From assembly GCF_900546705.1 (NCBI RefSeq), contig NZ_URDP01000014.1, forward strand, positions 1-48,097: 48,097 bases of DNA, in the 5' to 3' direction. The notes under the pieces were generated by a model. The model was given only the letters and a program-made list of their open reading frames with translations, was not told the origin of the DNA and made no database searches. Positions 25,679 through 33,172 of the stretch are shown here, one piece after another. Numbering within the stretch: position 1 is the first letter of the stretch; the number at the start of each line of letters is the position of its first letter. A program made the translations under genes and the position numbers. The stretch is from an uncultured Oscillibacter sp. (GTDB taxonomy: Bacteria; Bacillota; Clostridia; Oscillospirales; Oscillospiraceae).

Positions 25679-26150
25679 GATCCCTCACCGCCTTGTCGTA
25701 CCGCTCATAAAACCACAAATAGTATACCACGCCCAGTACAGCGCCGCACACCACAAAAATATCCGCCACATTAAATACGGGGTAGTTGATAAACAGCAGG
25801 TTGAACATATCCACCACATACCCCAGCCGCACCCGGTCAATAATGTTGCCCAGGCCCCCGGAGATGACCATGCAGCACGCCGTCACGCCCAGGGGATGGC
25901 GTACCGCACGCCGCACCAGCACCACCGTCAAAAACACCACGATGGCGCATGTGACCCCTACCAGCAGCCACCGGCTGCCGGAAAAGCTGGACCAGGCGGC
26001 GCCGTAATTGTGCACCGTCCGCAGTTCCACCACGCCGGGCAGCAGGCTTTGGGCCTGCCCCAGCGGGATATTGGCGCTCACATAGGCCTTGAGCCACTGA
26101 TCCAGCGCAAGACCCGCAGCCGCCAGGCCGATACAAAGGACATACAGCAT
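25659..26150 (-). CDS. lspA: Lipoprotein signal peptidase (signal peptidase II)
   Basis: The 163-residue protein has four predicted membrane helices and the two catalytic aspartate regions GGLGNIIDRVRLGYVVDMF and FNVADIFV. It cleaves prolipoproteins before the lipid-modified cysteine; the BMP lipoprotein at 31941 is an expected substrate. A GGAGG site precedes the ATG. Confidence 0.96.
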   Translation of the reverse strand: MLYVLCIGLAAAGLALDQWLKAYVSANIPLGQAQSLLPGVVELRTVHNYGAAWSSFSGSRWLLVGVTCAIVVFLTVVLVRRAVRHPLGVTACCMVISGGLGNIIDRVRLGYVVDMFNLLFINYPVFNVADIFVVCGAVLGVVYYLWFYERYDKAVRDHGASDD

Positions 26151-26239
26151 GAAAGCCTTTCCTCCAAAATCAAAATCGTGTTCAGTTTACATGGTTTTCC
26201 CCGGAAAAGCAACCGCAGGCCCAGGATTTCATGCATTTC

Positions 26240-26926
26240 TCACTCCAGCCAGTAGAGCGTCCGGCTGTCAAAGGTAAGTCCCAGCTTTTCCTGAAGTAAT
26301 TCCGAGGCGGTGTTGCCCTGGCGCACATGGCAGTAGGGAAAGCCCCCCGCCTCCATCACCCGGGCAATGACGGCAGCCTCCAGCGCCTCTGCCAGACCCC
26401 GCCGCCGGAACCGGGGCAGTACCTCCAGCATGCCAAGGGCGCCCTCCTGGTGCACACCGGCAAAGCCCGCCAGCTGTCCGTCTACCTCGCCGGCCACCAT
26501 GCCCTCGGCAATCCGGCCGCGGATATGGCTTTCGTAGGCGCCGGGATTGTGGTAGTTCTCCAGTACAAAAGGTAAATCCTCCTCCGTCAGCGGCCGCAGC
26601 CCGACGCCGGGCCGCAGGGGTACCACCGGCGGTTCATCTTTTAAATACAGCGCCTGCCGGCAGACCATCTGCTCCGTGCAGCAGCCCTTTTTCAAAAGCG
26701 CCTGCGCGGTTTCCCCGCTGTCCGTCAGCACCAGCATGGCCTGCTCCAGCTCCGGCAGATCTCCGGGAACCCGTCCGCCTGCGTAGGCGATGTCGATGTC
26801 CGGGTCATAGAGTGCCAGTCCTTCCTCGTCCATCCAGCAAACCCGGCCGCCCCGCCGGTGAAAATCCAGCAGATAGCCGTACCCTGCCCCATCCCGGGCC
26901 ACCCAATCCAATACCGCCTGCTCCAA
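26240..26926 (-). CDS. GNAT-family N-acetyltransferase
   Basis: The 228-residue protein has a C-terminal GNAT fold (about 120-225) with the acetyl-CoA loop LPRFRRRGLAEAL and the following segment FPYCHVRQGNTASELLQEKLGL. The N-terminal 115 residues are less conserved and may form a second, degenerate GNAT-like half. The acceptor substrate is unknown. It is a separate unit upstream of lspA. Confidence 0.82.
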   Translation of the reverse strand: MEQAVLDWVARDGAGYGYLLDFHRRGGRVCWMDEEGLALYDPDIDIAYAGGRVPGDLPELEQAMLVLTDSGETAQALLKKGCCTEQMVCRQALYLKDEPPVVPLRPGVGLRPLTEEDLPFVLENYHNPGAYESHIRGRIAEGMVAGEVDGQLAGFAGVHQEGALGMLEVLPRFRRRGLAEALEAAVIARVMEAGGFPYCHVRQGNTASELLQEKLGLTFDSRTLYWLE

Positions 26927-27022
26927 TGCCGCGCCTCCTCTCGTCTGTTCGTATCAAGGTACCACACCACCGGGGACTTTGTCCAGTCCATTTCCCCTCC
27001 CGCTGTCCGCGGCATTTGCTTT

Positions 27023-27039
27023 TTTGTTGTTTTTCGTTG
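27023..27039 (+). promoter_or_regulatory. Direct-repeat site (TTTGTTG-N6-GTTG) upstream of the phosphorylase promoter
   Basis: TTTTGTTGTTTTTCGTTG contains two GTTG elements exactly 10 bases apart, starting 27026 and 27036. The site is about 13 bases before the -35 element. The same spacing and core occur before the alcohol dehydrogenase and BMP genes, so it may be a binding site for the DeoR protein encoded at 29362-30150. No experimental support can be seen from sequence. Confidence 0.45.
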
Positions 27040-27051
27040 TTTTATGTCACA

Positions 27052-27080
27052 TTGACACTAAAATGAAACTATGCTAGAAT
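27052..27080 (+). promoter_or_regulatory. Strong promoter of the phosphorylase-deaminase operon
   Basis: A perfect TTGACA (27052-27057), a 17-base spacer and TAGAAT (27075-27080) with TGC immediately before it (extended -10). A leader of about 75 bases precedes the ATG at 27164. Confidence 0.82.
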
Positions 27081-27163
27081 GGAAAAAATTCTGCGGCGGC
27101 CACGGCTTCCCCCACGCCCGCCCCGGTGCGGTTCCGCAGACATCATCAGGAGGTTGCTGCACT

Positions 27164-27985
27164 ATGTCCTATACCTATGAATATTTCCAAAAGAGCGCCG
27201 ATTACGTCAAAAGCAAGGTGGACTTCACCCCGGAGATCGCCATCATTCTGGGCTCCTGCCTGGGCCCCTTCGCCCAGCAGATCGAAAATCCCATTGTGAT
27301 AGACTACAAGGACATCCCCAATTTCCTGGTGTCCACTGTGGCCTCCCACGCCGGCAAGCTGATCTTCGGCACCATCTGCGGCCGCAAGGTGGTGTGCATG
27401 TCCGGCCGGTTCCACTCCTACGAGGGATATGACTTCGAGCAGCTGGTGATCCCCATCCGGCTATTCAAGCTGCTGGGCGTCAAGGCCACCATTCTCACCA
27501 ACGCCGCCGGCGCCGTCAACACCGGTTACCGTCCCGGCGATGTGATGATTATCTCCGACCACATCAAGCTCACCGGCAACAGCCCCCTGCGTGGCCCCAA
27601 TGTGGATGAGTTCGGCCCCCGCTTCTTCGACATCACCAATATGTACACGCCGGAGCTGCGCAAGATCGCCCTGGAGTGCGCCGCCGGCACCGGCATCCGG
27701 GTCCACGAGGGCGTGTACATGTTCTTCACCGGTCCCCAGTTTGAGACGCCTGCCGAGATCCGGGCCGCCCGCGTCCTGGGCGCCGACGCCGTAGGCATGT
27801 CCACTGTCACCGAGGCCCTTACCGCCGCCCACTGCGGCATGCCGCTGCTGGCCCTGTCCGTCATGACCAACATGGCCGCCGGCGTGCTGGACCGCCCCCT
27901 GACCAACGAGGAAGTGGACGAGACCGCCCAGCTGGTGGCCGGCCGGTTCAGCGACTACATGAAGAAAATCGTGGCCGCCATCTAA
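27164..27985 (+). CDS. Purine nucleoside phosphorylase, trimeric (PunA-type)
   Basis: The 273-residue protein has GSCLGPF (phosphate loop), GRFHSYEGY, LTNAAGAVN, FFTGPQFETPAEIRA and SVMTNMAAG. The Asn in the last motif is the position that prefers 6-oxopurines (inosine, guanosine); MTA phosphorylases usually carry Asp there. It splits nucleosides to base and (deoxy)ribose 1-phosphate. AGGAGG precedes the ATG by about nine bases. It is followed 19 bases later by a nucleoside-deaminase-like gene, which would supply inosine-type substrates. Confidence 0.92.
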   Translation: MSYTYEYFQKSADYVKSKVDFTPEIAIILGSCLGPFAQQIENPIVIDYKDIPNFLVSTVASHAGKLIFGTICGRKVVCMSGRFHSYEGYDFEQLVIPIRLFKLLGVKATILTNAAGAVNTGYRPGDVMIISDHIKLTGNSPLRGPNVDEFGPRFFDITNMYTPELRKIALECAAGTGIRVHEGVYMFFTGPQFETPAEIRAARVLGADAVGMSTVTEALTAAHCGMPLLALSVMTNMAAGVLDRPLTNEEVDETAQLVAGRFSDYMKKIVAAI

Positions 27986-28004
27986 AGAAAGGGAGGGGAT
28001 TTCT

Positions 28005-29306
28005 TTGAAGCTGCTGTTGAAAAACTGTGAGATCCTGGCTGACGACGGCGCTGACGGTTACCGCTGGATCAAAAACGGCTTCCTGGGCATTGACGGCGAC
28101 ACCATCGACTATCTGGGCGAGCAGGCACCCCAGGCCCCCTACGATCAGGAAAAGGACATGGGCGGCAAGCTGGTGTGCCCCGGCCTCATCAACTGCCACG
28201 GCCACACCCCCATGACGCTGCTGCGGGGCGTGGGCAGCGATCTGCCCCTCCAGGAGTGGCTGTTCGACAAGATGATGCCCATTGAGGACCAGTTTACCGC
28301 GGAAGACATCCGGGTCGGCAACGCCCTGGCGCTGCTGGAGATGATCTCCACCGGCACCACCAGCTACTCCGACATGTATTTCCACGCGGACACCGCCGTG
28401 GAAAACGCCCGGCAGGCGGGCATCAAGGCAAACCTCTGCCGACCCAACCAGTGCTTCAACTCTGCGGAGACCTACGCAGAAAACACCCGGGCCAAGGAGT
28501 CCATCGAACTCTACAAAACCTATAACGGCGCGGAGAACGGCCGCATTCTCATCGACTTTGCCATCCACGCCGAGTACACCAACTTCCCCCACATTGTGGA
28601 GGCGTACAGCGCCGACTGCAAGGCGTTGGGCGGCCGGATGCACATCCACCTGTCCGAGACGAAGAAGGAGCACGACGAGTGCGTAGCCAAATACGGCAAG
28701 ACACCGGCCCGGTGGTTCGATGACCTGGGCACCTTCGCCTCCCCCACCTTTGCCGCCCACTGCGTGTGGGTCACGGAGGAGGACATGGCCCTCATGAAGG
28801 CCCGGGGCGTCAGCGTGGTCCACAACCCCACCAGCAACATGAAGCTGGGCAGCGGTTTTGCCCCCATTCCCCGCATGCTGGAGCTGGGACTGAACGTGGC
28901 GCTGGGCACCGACGGCGCCGCCAGCAACAACAACCTCAACATGATGGAGGAGATGCACCTGGCCGCCGTGCTCCACAACGGCTACACCCAGGACCCCACC
29001 GTCATGAAGCCTGTCCAGGTGCTGAACATGGCCACCCGCAACGGCGCCCGGCTTCAGGGCCGGACAGATACCGGCTCTTTGCAGGTGGGCAAGAAGGCGG
29101 ACCTGATCGCCATCGATCTGAGTCATCCCCACCTGTATCCCAACCTGGACCCGCTGGCCCTCATGGTCTACTCCGCCCAGGGCAGCGATGTGGCCATGAC
29201 CATGGTGGACGGCCGTATCCTCTATGAAAACGGCGAGTTCTTGACGCTGGATGCGGATAAGATTCTCTACGAGGCGAAAAAATGCGTGGAGCGGCTGTAC
29301 CGCTGA
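28005..29306 (+). CDS. Amidohydrolase of the MTA/SAH/adenosine deaminase type
   Basis: The 433-residue protein has the metal-binding start NCHGHTPMTLLRGVG, MHIHLSETKKEH, AHCVWV and ALGTDGAASNNNLNM. This is the TrzN/MtaD branch of amidohydrolases, which deaminate 5'-methylthioadenosine, S-adenosylhomocysteine, adenosine or 5'-deoxyadenosine. The exact substrate cannot be read from sequence. The start is a TTG at 28005, seven bases after GGGAGGGG. Pairing with a 6-oxopurine phosphorylase suggests deamination followed by phosphorolysis. Confidence 0.88.
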   Translation: MKLLLKNCEILADDGADGYRWIKNGFLGIDGDTIDYLGEQAPQAPYDQEKDMGGKLVCPGLINCHGHTPMTLLRGVGSDLPLQEWLFDKMMPIEDQFTAEDIRVGNALALLEMISTGTTSYSDMYFHADTAVENARQAGIKANLCRPNQCFNSAETYAENTRAKESIELYKTYNGAENGRILIDFAIHAEYTNFPHIVEAYSADCKALGGRMHIHLSETKKEHDECVAKYGKTPARWFDDLGTFASPTFAAHCVWVTEEDMALMKARGVSVVHNPTSNMKLGSGFAPIPRMLELGLNVALGTDGAASNNNLNMMEEMHLAAVLHNGYTQDPTVMKPVQVLNMATRNGARLQGRTDTGSLQVGKKADLIAIDLSHPHLYPNLDPLALMVYSAQGSDVAMTMVDGRILYENGEFLTLDADKILYEAKKCVERLYR

Positions 29307-29315
29307 ACACGGTTT

Positions 29316-29349
29316 GAAAAAAGCGCGTGCCGAACGGCCCCCGCTTTTT
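29316..29349. terminator. Bidirectional terminator between convergent genes
   Basis: The outer arms AAAAAGCG / CGCTTTTT enclose a smaller GCC-GAAC-GGC helix. It lies between the deaminase stop (29306) and the convergent DeoR stop (29362). Confidence 0.65.
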
Positions 29350-29361
29350 CTATATTCCGGC

Positions 29362-30150
29362 TCACTCCGCCGCCTCTGCGTCCTCTTCCCCGCCGGATTC
29401 CAGCAGCTCCACCTGCCGGTCTGCAAACAGCCGGCGCCAGCGGTCATCCAGCGGGCAATCCGTCACCACGGCAGTCAGCCGCTCCAGCGGACAGATGGTG
29501 ATGAAGCCCGTTTTCCCGAACTTGGTATGATCGGCAAGCAGATAGGCGCTGTCGGCATTTTCAATAACCGTCTGGCGCACGTCCGCCGTCAGCTCGTCGG
29601 AGTCGTTGACGCCCCGCTGAAAGTCGATGGCCCGGCAGGACAAAAATGCCTTGTCCACGCAGTGCTGCTGCAGGTACCGCACAGTCTCCAGTCCGAAAAA
29701 GCCCTCCTGCCGCTCGTAAAACACGCCGCCGGTGGAGATGACCTTGATGTTGGCGCAGCCGGCCAGCTGTCCCACCACCCGGTAGGAGTTGGTCACCACG
29801 GTCAAGGGGATATGGCTGATCTCGGCGCACAGGGCCAGAGCTGTGGTGGAATGGTCAATGAAAATGCAGTCATTGGGATAAATCCGGCTGGCCGCCAGAC
29901 GGCAGATGGCCTTCTTTTCATCCACAAACAGCCCGCTTTTCACCCGGTTGGGCTCTGTCACCGCTTTGCGGTCTTTCACCATGGCACCGCCGTAGGAGCG
30001 CAGAAGAAACCCCTCATTCTCCAGCACCTCAAAATCCCTGCGGATGGTCTGGCCACTGACGGAAAACCGCCGCGCCATCTCCAGCACGGAGGCGCTTTTG
30101 TGCTCCAGCATGTACTTTTTCAGTTCGTTTCTTCTCTGGGCTGTCATCAT
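29362..30150 (-). CDS. DeoR-family transcriptional regulator
   Basis: The 262-residue protein has an N-terminal DeoR helix-turn-helix (about 1-58; SVSGQTIRRDFEVLENEG) and a C-terminal DeoRC sugar-phosphate sensor domain with IFIDHSTTALALCAEI, TVVTNSYRVVGQL and LLADHTKFGKTG. Regulators of this class usually bind phosphorylated sugars such as (deoxy)ribose phosphates and act as repressors. The start chosen is the ATG at 30150, about nine bases after AGGAGG; an ATG at 30159 is too close to the ribosome site. It lies between the nucleoside operon and the alcohol dehydrogenase, diverging from the latter. Confidence 0.92.
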   Translation of the reverse strand: MMTAQRRNELKKYMLEHKSASVLEMARRFSVSGQTIRRDFEVLENEGFLLRSYGGAMVKDRKAVTEPNRVKSGLFVDEKKAICRLAASRIYPNDCIFIDHSTTALALCAEISHIPLTVVTNSYRVVGQLAGCANIKVISTGGVFYERQEGFFGLETVRYLQQHCVDKAFLSCRAIDFQRGVNDSDELTADVRQTVIENADSAYLLADHTKFGKTGFITICPLERLTAVVTDCPLDDRWRRLFADRQVELLESGGEEDAEAAE

Positions 30151-30298
30151 GGGTGACATTCCTCCTGCGCCGGCAAACGCCAATATTTCTGTTGATCCAT
30201 CTGCTCGAATCATGTTTTCCGCTGTTTTTATGGAACATTTTTGTCCTACAGCGCTCCGTCCCACCGCAGCCGGTCGGATTTTCCGGGCATTTTCGCCC

Positions 30299-30327
30299 AT
30301 TATGGCACATTTTCCCCCATTCGTCAA
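30299..30327 (-). promoter_or_regulatory. Candidate promoter of the DeoR gene
   Basis: On the minus strand TTGACG (30327-30322), 17 bases, CATAAT (30304-30299). The leader would be about 140 bases. The 314-base divergent intergenic region (30151-30464) otherwise holds only the alcohol dehydrogenase promoter and the repeat site described separately. Confidence 0.55.
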
Positions 30328-30356
30328 TCCACGCGCTGTGCTTTTTCCCCAGAGGT

Positions 30357-30388
30357 TTGTTGACTGTTGTTGATTTGTGTGATACCAT
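30357..30388 (+). promoter_or_regulatory. Direct-repeat site overlapping a candidate alcohol dehydrogenase promoter
   Basis: TTTGTTGACTGTTGTTG holds GTTG at 30359 and 30369 (10-base period). A candidate -35 TTGACT (30360-30365) overlaps it, with TACCAT (30383-30388) after a 17-base spacer. A second possible -10 (TATAAA, 30432-30437) lies nearer the gene. Binding here by the adjacent DeoR protein could block or activate transcription. Confidence 0.42.
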
Positions 30389-30464
30389 CGTTTCATCGGT
30401 GCCGCTCCCACAGATGCGTCGGCCGATACCTTATAAAATACAGCGGAAAGGCTGGTACCCTCCC

Positions 30465-31628
30465 ATGAAGAATTTCACCTTCGCAATTCCCACCGTGGTC
30501 CACTTCGGACAAGGTCAGATCCGGAAGCTGGGGCCGGAGCTGGCCCGCCGTTCCACCCGGCTTCTGATGGTCTACGGCGGCGGCAGCATCCGCCGCAACG
30601 GCGTCTATGATGGTGCCGTGGAACAGCTCAAGTCTCAAAACCTCTACTGGACGGAGCTGGGCGGCGTGGAACCCAACCCCCGCATTGCCACCGTCCGCCG
30701 GGGCGTGGCGCTGTGCCGGGAGCACCATCTGGACGGCGTACTGGCCCTGGGCGGCGGCAGCGTCATCGACTGCGCCAAGGCCATTGCCGCCGGTGCCTGC
30801 TACGACGGCGATCCCTGGGACTTCCCCAGCGGCAAAGCCAAACCTGAGCGCGCCCTGCCCATCTTCACCGTGCTGACCATGGCCGCCACAGGCTCGGAGA
30901 TGGACTCCGTGGCTGTCATCTCCAACCCGGACACCCAGGAAAAGCTGGACTTTGCCGCCCGCTGCTGCCTGCCTGCCGTGTCCATTCTGGACCCCACCTA
31001 CACCTGCTCCCTGCCCGCCTCCCAGACCGCCGCGGGCACGGCGGACATTATGTCCCACACCTTTGAAAATTACTTCAGCCCCATTGAGAGCTCCTTCCTG
31101 GCCGACAATATGGCCGAGGCCATCCTCCGGGCCTGCATCCAGTACGGCCCCCGGGCCATTGAAAAGCCCGACGACTATGAGGCCCGTGCCAACCTCATGT
31201 GGTGCGCCTCCTGGGCCATCAACGGCTTTTTGGACATGGGCAAGCCCGTAGCCTGGAGTGTCCACAAGATTGAGCACGAGCTCTCCGCCTTTTACGACAT
31301 CACCCACGGCGTGGGCCTGGCCATCCTGACCCCCAACTGGATGCGCTATGTGCTCAATGACCGTACCGCCCACCGCTTTGCCCGGTACGGCACCGCCGTG
31401 TGGGGACTGGACCCCACGCTGCCGGAACGGCAGCTGGCCCTGGAAGCCATCCAGCGCACCCGGGACTTCTTCACCGCCATGGGCCTGCCCGCCACGCTGC
31501 ACGAGGTGGGCATCGATGAGGAATTTTTGCCGCTCATGGCGAAAAAAGCCCGCACCGCCGCATTTGACCGCACCTTTGTCCCCCTCAGCGAGGAGGATAT
31601 CCTCAATATTCTGCGCATGAGTCTTTAA
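30465..31628 (+). CDS. Iron-containing alcohol dehydrogenase (butanol dehydrogenase / YqhD-like)
   Basis: The 387-residue protein has the nucleotide-binding GGGSVIDCAKAIAAGA, TMAATGSEMD, and metal ligands in DIMSHTFENYF and HKIEHELSAFYDITHGVGLA. It reduces aldehydes with NAD(P)H. The start is the ATG at 30465, in MKNFTFAIPTVVHFG, the normal N-terminus. Its position among nucleoside genes and next to DeoR suggests it reduces an aldehyde from pentose phosphate breakdown (for example acetaldehyde), but it could be a general fermentation enzyme. Confidence 0.92.
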   Translation: MKNFTFAIPTVVHFGQGQIRKLGPELARRSTRLLMVYGGGSIRRNGVYDGAVEQLKSQNLYWTELGGVEPNPRIATVRRGVALCREHHLDGVLALGGGSVIDCAKAIAAGACYDGDPWDFPSGKAKPERALPIFTVLTMAATGSEMDSVAVISNPDTQEKLDFAARCCLPAVSILDPTYTCSLPASQTAAGTADIMSHTFENYFSPIESSFLADNMAEAILRACIQYGPRAIEKPDDYEARANLMWCASWAINGFLDMGKPVAWSVHKIEHELSAFYDITHGVGLAILTPNWMRYVLNDRTAHRFARYGTAVWGLDPTLPERQLALEAIQRTRDFFTAMGLPATLHEVGIDEEFLPLMAKKARTAAFDRTFVPLSEEDILNILRMSL

Positions 31629-31630
31629 AA

Positions 31631-31665
31631 AAGGAGCTGCCGCCAAAATGGCGGCAGCTCCTTTT
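31631..31665 (+). terminator. Terminator of the alcohol dehydrogenase gene
   Basis: A perfect 13-bp stem GGAGCTGCCGCCA / TGGCGGCAGCTCC (31633-31645 with 31649-31661) with a three-base loop, followed by TTTT. Confidence 0.9.
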
Positions 31666-31692
31666 CCGCACAGCGGATTGGCCCCGCATTCT

Positions 31693-31711
31693 TTTGTTGA
31701 ATTTCATCAAA
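31693..31711. promoter_or_regulatory. Near-palindrome upstream of the BMP operon
   Basis: TTTGTTGAATTTCATCAAA reads almost the same on both strands (one mismatched pair and the centre base) and contains the GTTGA core also seen in the direct repeats. It lies about 100 bases upstream of the -35 element. Possible operator for the DeoR protein or another regulator. Confidence 0.35.
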
Positions 31712-31754
31712 GGTCGACTTTTCTTTTGCGTTTTTCATGAAAAAATGGCGAAAT

Positions 31755-31771
31755 TTTGTTGGTTTTCGTTG
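31755..31771 (+). promoter_or_regulatory. Direct-repeat site upstream of the BMP promoter
   Basis: TTTTGTTGGTTTTCGTTG has GTTG at 31758 and 31768, the same 10-base period and almost the same sequence as the site before the phosphorylase operon. It is followed by GAAACAA, which gives an outer TTGTT / AACAA dyad. It is centred about 80 bases before the predicted transcription start, which would fit an activator or a looping repressor. Confidence 0.45.
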
Positions 31772-31809
31772 AAACAAGGCTTAAGAGCGGTGAAATTGTA
31801 AAATCTCGA

Positions 31810-31839
31810 TTGACAAAAGATAACACCTTGCCCTATAAT
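31810..31839 (+). promoter_or_regulatory. Strong promoter of the BMP lipoprotein gene
   Basis: A perfect TTGACA (31810-31815), an 18-base spacer and a perfect TATAAT (31834-31839). The leader is about 95 bases. It was checked for a purine riboswitch core and none was found. Confidence 0.88.
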
Positions 31840-31940
31840 ACCCCTTGGGAACCGTGGCGAATTTTGGTTCTTTTTGGAATGTGTGCAAAAGGGCCGCGGG
31901 TTTCCCGTGATTTTGACAAGTGAACGATGGAGGATGAAAG

Positions 31941-33008
31941 ATGAAGAAGACGCTTGCTATGCTCCTGGCGCTGGTCATGTCTTTGTCCCTGCTGACTGCC
32001 TGCGGCAGCAAGGAAGAGACCCCCGCTGAGGAGACTCCCGCCGAAGGCGAGGAGACCGCTCTGCCTGGTGAGGGCATGAAGATCGCCCTGGTGTGCGACA
32101 AGATCGGCACCAATATGTTCCTGGTCCAGATGTCCGACGCCCTGAACGAGGCCGCTGAGGAATACGGCTTCGAGCCCACCGTGGTGGAGTGCGCTGACAC
32201 CGCTGCTTTCGAGGACAACATCCGCGCTCTGGCTGCCGAGGAGTACGACCTGATCATCGGCGGCGGCTGGGCTGCCGGCGATCCTCTGGTGAAGGTTTCC
32301 GCCGAGTTCCCCGATGCCCACTATGCCCTGATCGACTCCGAGGTCGACAGCGACAACGTCAAGTGCATTGCCTACCGTGAGCAGGAAGGCGCCTACCTGA
32401 TCGGCGCTCTGGCCGCTCTGACCGTGGACGGCGAGTCCCACATGTACGGCGGTGTCCACTGCAACGAGGGCCCCGGCTCCTGGAAGTATCGTTACGGCTA
32501 CATGGAAGGCGTCAAGTCCATCGATCCCGATGCCCAGTTCGTCTTCAACTACACCAACTCCTACTCCGATCCCGCCAAGGCCAAGGAGCTGGCCATCCAG
32601 CAGTATGAGCAGGGCTGCCTGTTCATCAACGGCGCTGCTGCTGCCGGCGACAGCGGTGTGTATGAGGCTGCTCAGGAGAAGGGCTTCTACACCTCCGGTC
32701 AGGACGTGGATGAGACCGACGCCAACAACCCCTATATCGTCTCTTCCCAGATCAAGGATACCCATCAGACCATGCTGAACCTCATCGACGAGTTTTTCAG
32801 CGGCAACTGGACCAACGACACTGCCGTCTGGGGTGTTTCCGAGGGTGCCATCGGCGCTGTGTATGTGACCCAGGATTCCGAGAACCCCAGAAGCGACCGT
32901 CTGAGTGATGAGGACATCGCCCAGCTGCAGCAGATTGCCGAGGATCTGCGTACCGGCAAGCTGGATCTGACTGAGATTCCCACCGAGGAAGAGTATTTTG
33001 CCGGCTGA
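31941..33008 (+). CDS. BMP-family nucleoside-binding lipoprotein (PnrA-like)
   Basis: The 355-residue protein has a lipoprotein signal peptide with lipobox LTAC (Cys21), an acidic Glu/Pro-rich linker, and a periplasmic-binding fold of the basic membrane protein family with VCDKIGTNMFLVQMSD, IGGGWAAGD and FINGAAAAGD. Relatives bind purine nucleosides. It should be attached to the outer face of the membrane and deliver substrate to the downstream ABC genes. It has its own strong promoter and GGAGG site, and is followed by a terminator before the ATPase gene. Confidence 0.93.
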   Translation: MKKTLAMLLALVMSLSLLTACGSKEETPAEETPAEGEETALPGEGMKIALVCDKIGTNMFLVQMSDALNEAAEEYGFEPTVVECADTAAFEDNIRALAAEEYDLIIGGGWAAGDPLVKVSAEFPDAHYALIDSEVDSDNVKCIAYREQEGAYLIGALAALTVDGESHMYGGVHCNEGPGSWKYRYGYMEGVKSIDPDAQFVFNYTNSYSDPAKAKELAIQQYEQGCLFINGAAAAGDSGVYEAAQEKGFYTSGQDVDETDANNPYIVSSQIKDTHQTMLNLIDEFFSGNWTNDTAVWGVSEGAIGAVYVTQDSENPRSDRLSDEDIAQLQQIAEDLRTGKLDLTEIPTEEEYFAG

Positions 33009-33065
33009 TTCGCGAAAAGGTCGTCTGCTCTGAGCTTTTCTCAGGGGCTTTCAGAATGAACACGC

Positions 33066-33106
33066 AAAAGCAGACGGGAAGAAGCATCTCTTCCCGTCTG
33101 CTTTTT
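33066..33106 (+). terminator. Strong terminator between the BMP gene and the ABC genes
   Basis: A perfect 17-bp stem (33066-33082 with 33089-33105; core GCAGACGGGAAGA / TCTTCCCGTCTGC) with A4 and T5 flanks. A weaker CTGAG / CTCAG hairpin precedes it at about 33029-33043. No promoter was seen between it and the ATPase gene, so transport genes probably depend on partial read-through. Confidence 0.9.
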
Positions 33107-33172
33107 CCGCTTGCGCTGCCTCCCGGACGGCAGGCTTCCTCCCGCCGGGGAGACGGCACAGACAAGATCGCA

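Noticed and set aside
28005..29306. Assigning the amidohydrolase a precise substrate (for example MTA deaminase)
   Set aside because: The motifs fix only the family; relatives act on MTA, SAH, adenosine, 5'-deoxyadenosine or other compounds, so no gene symbol was given.
31840..31940. Possible purine riboswitch in the BMP leader
   Set aside because: The function of the gene made it worth checking, but the conserved loop and junction sequences of purine and preQ1 aptamers were not found and no terminator/antiterminator pair is present.
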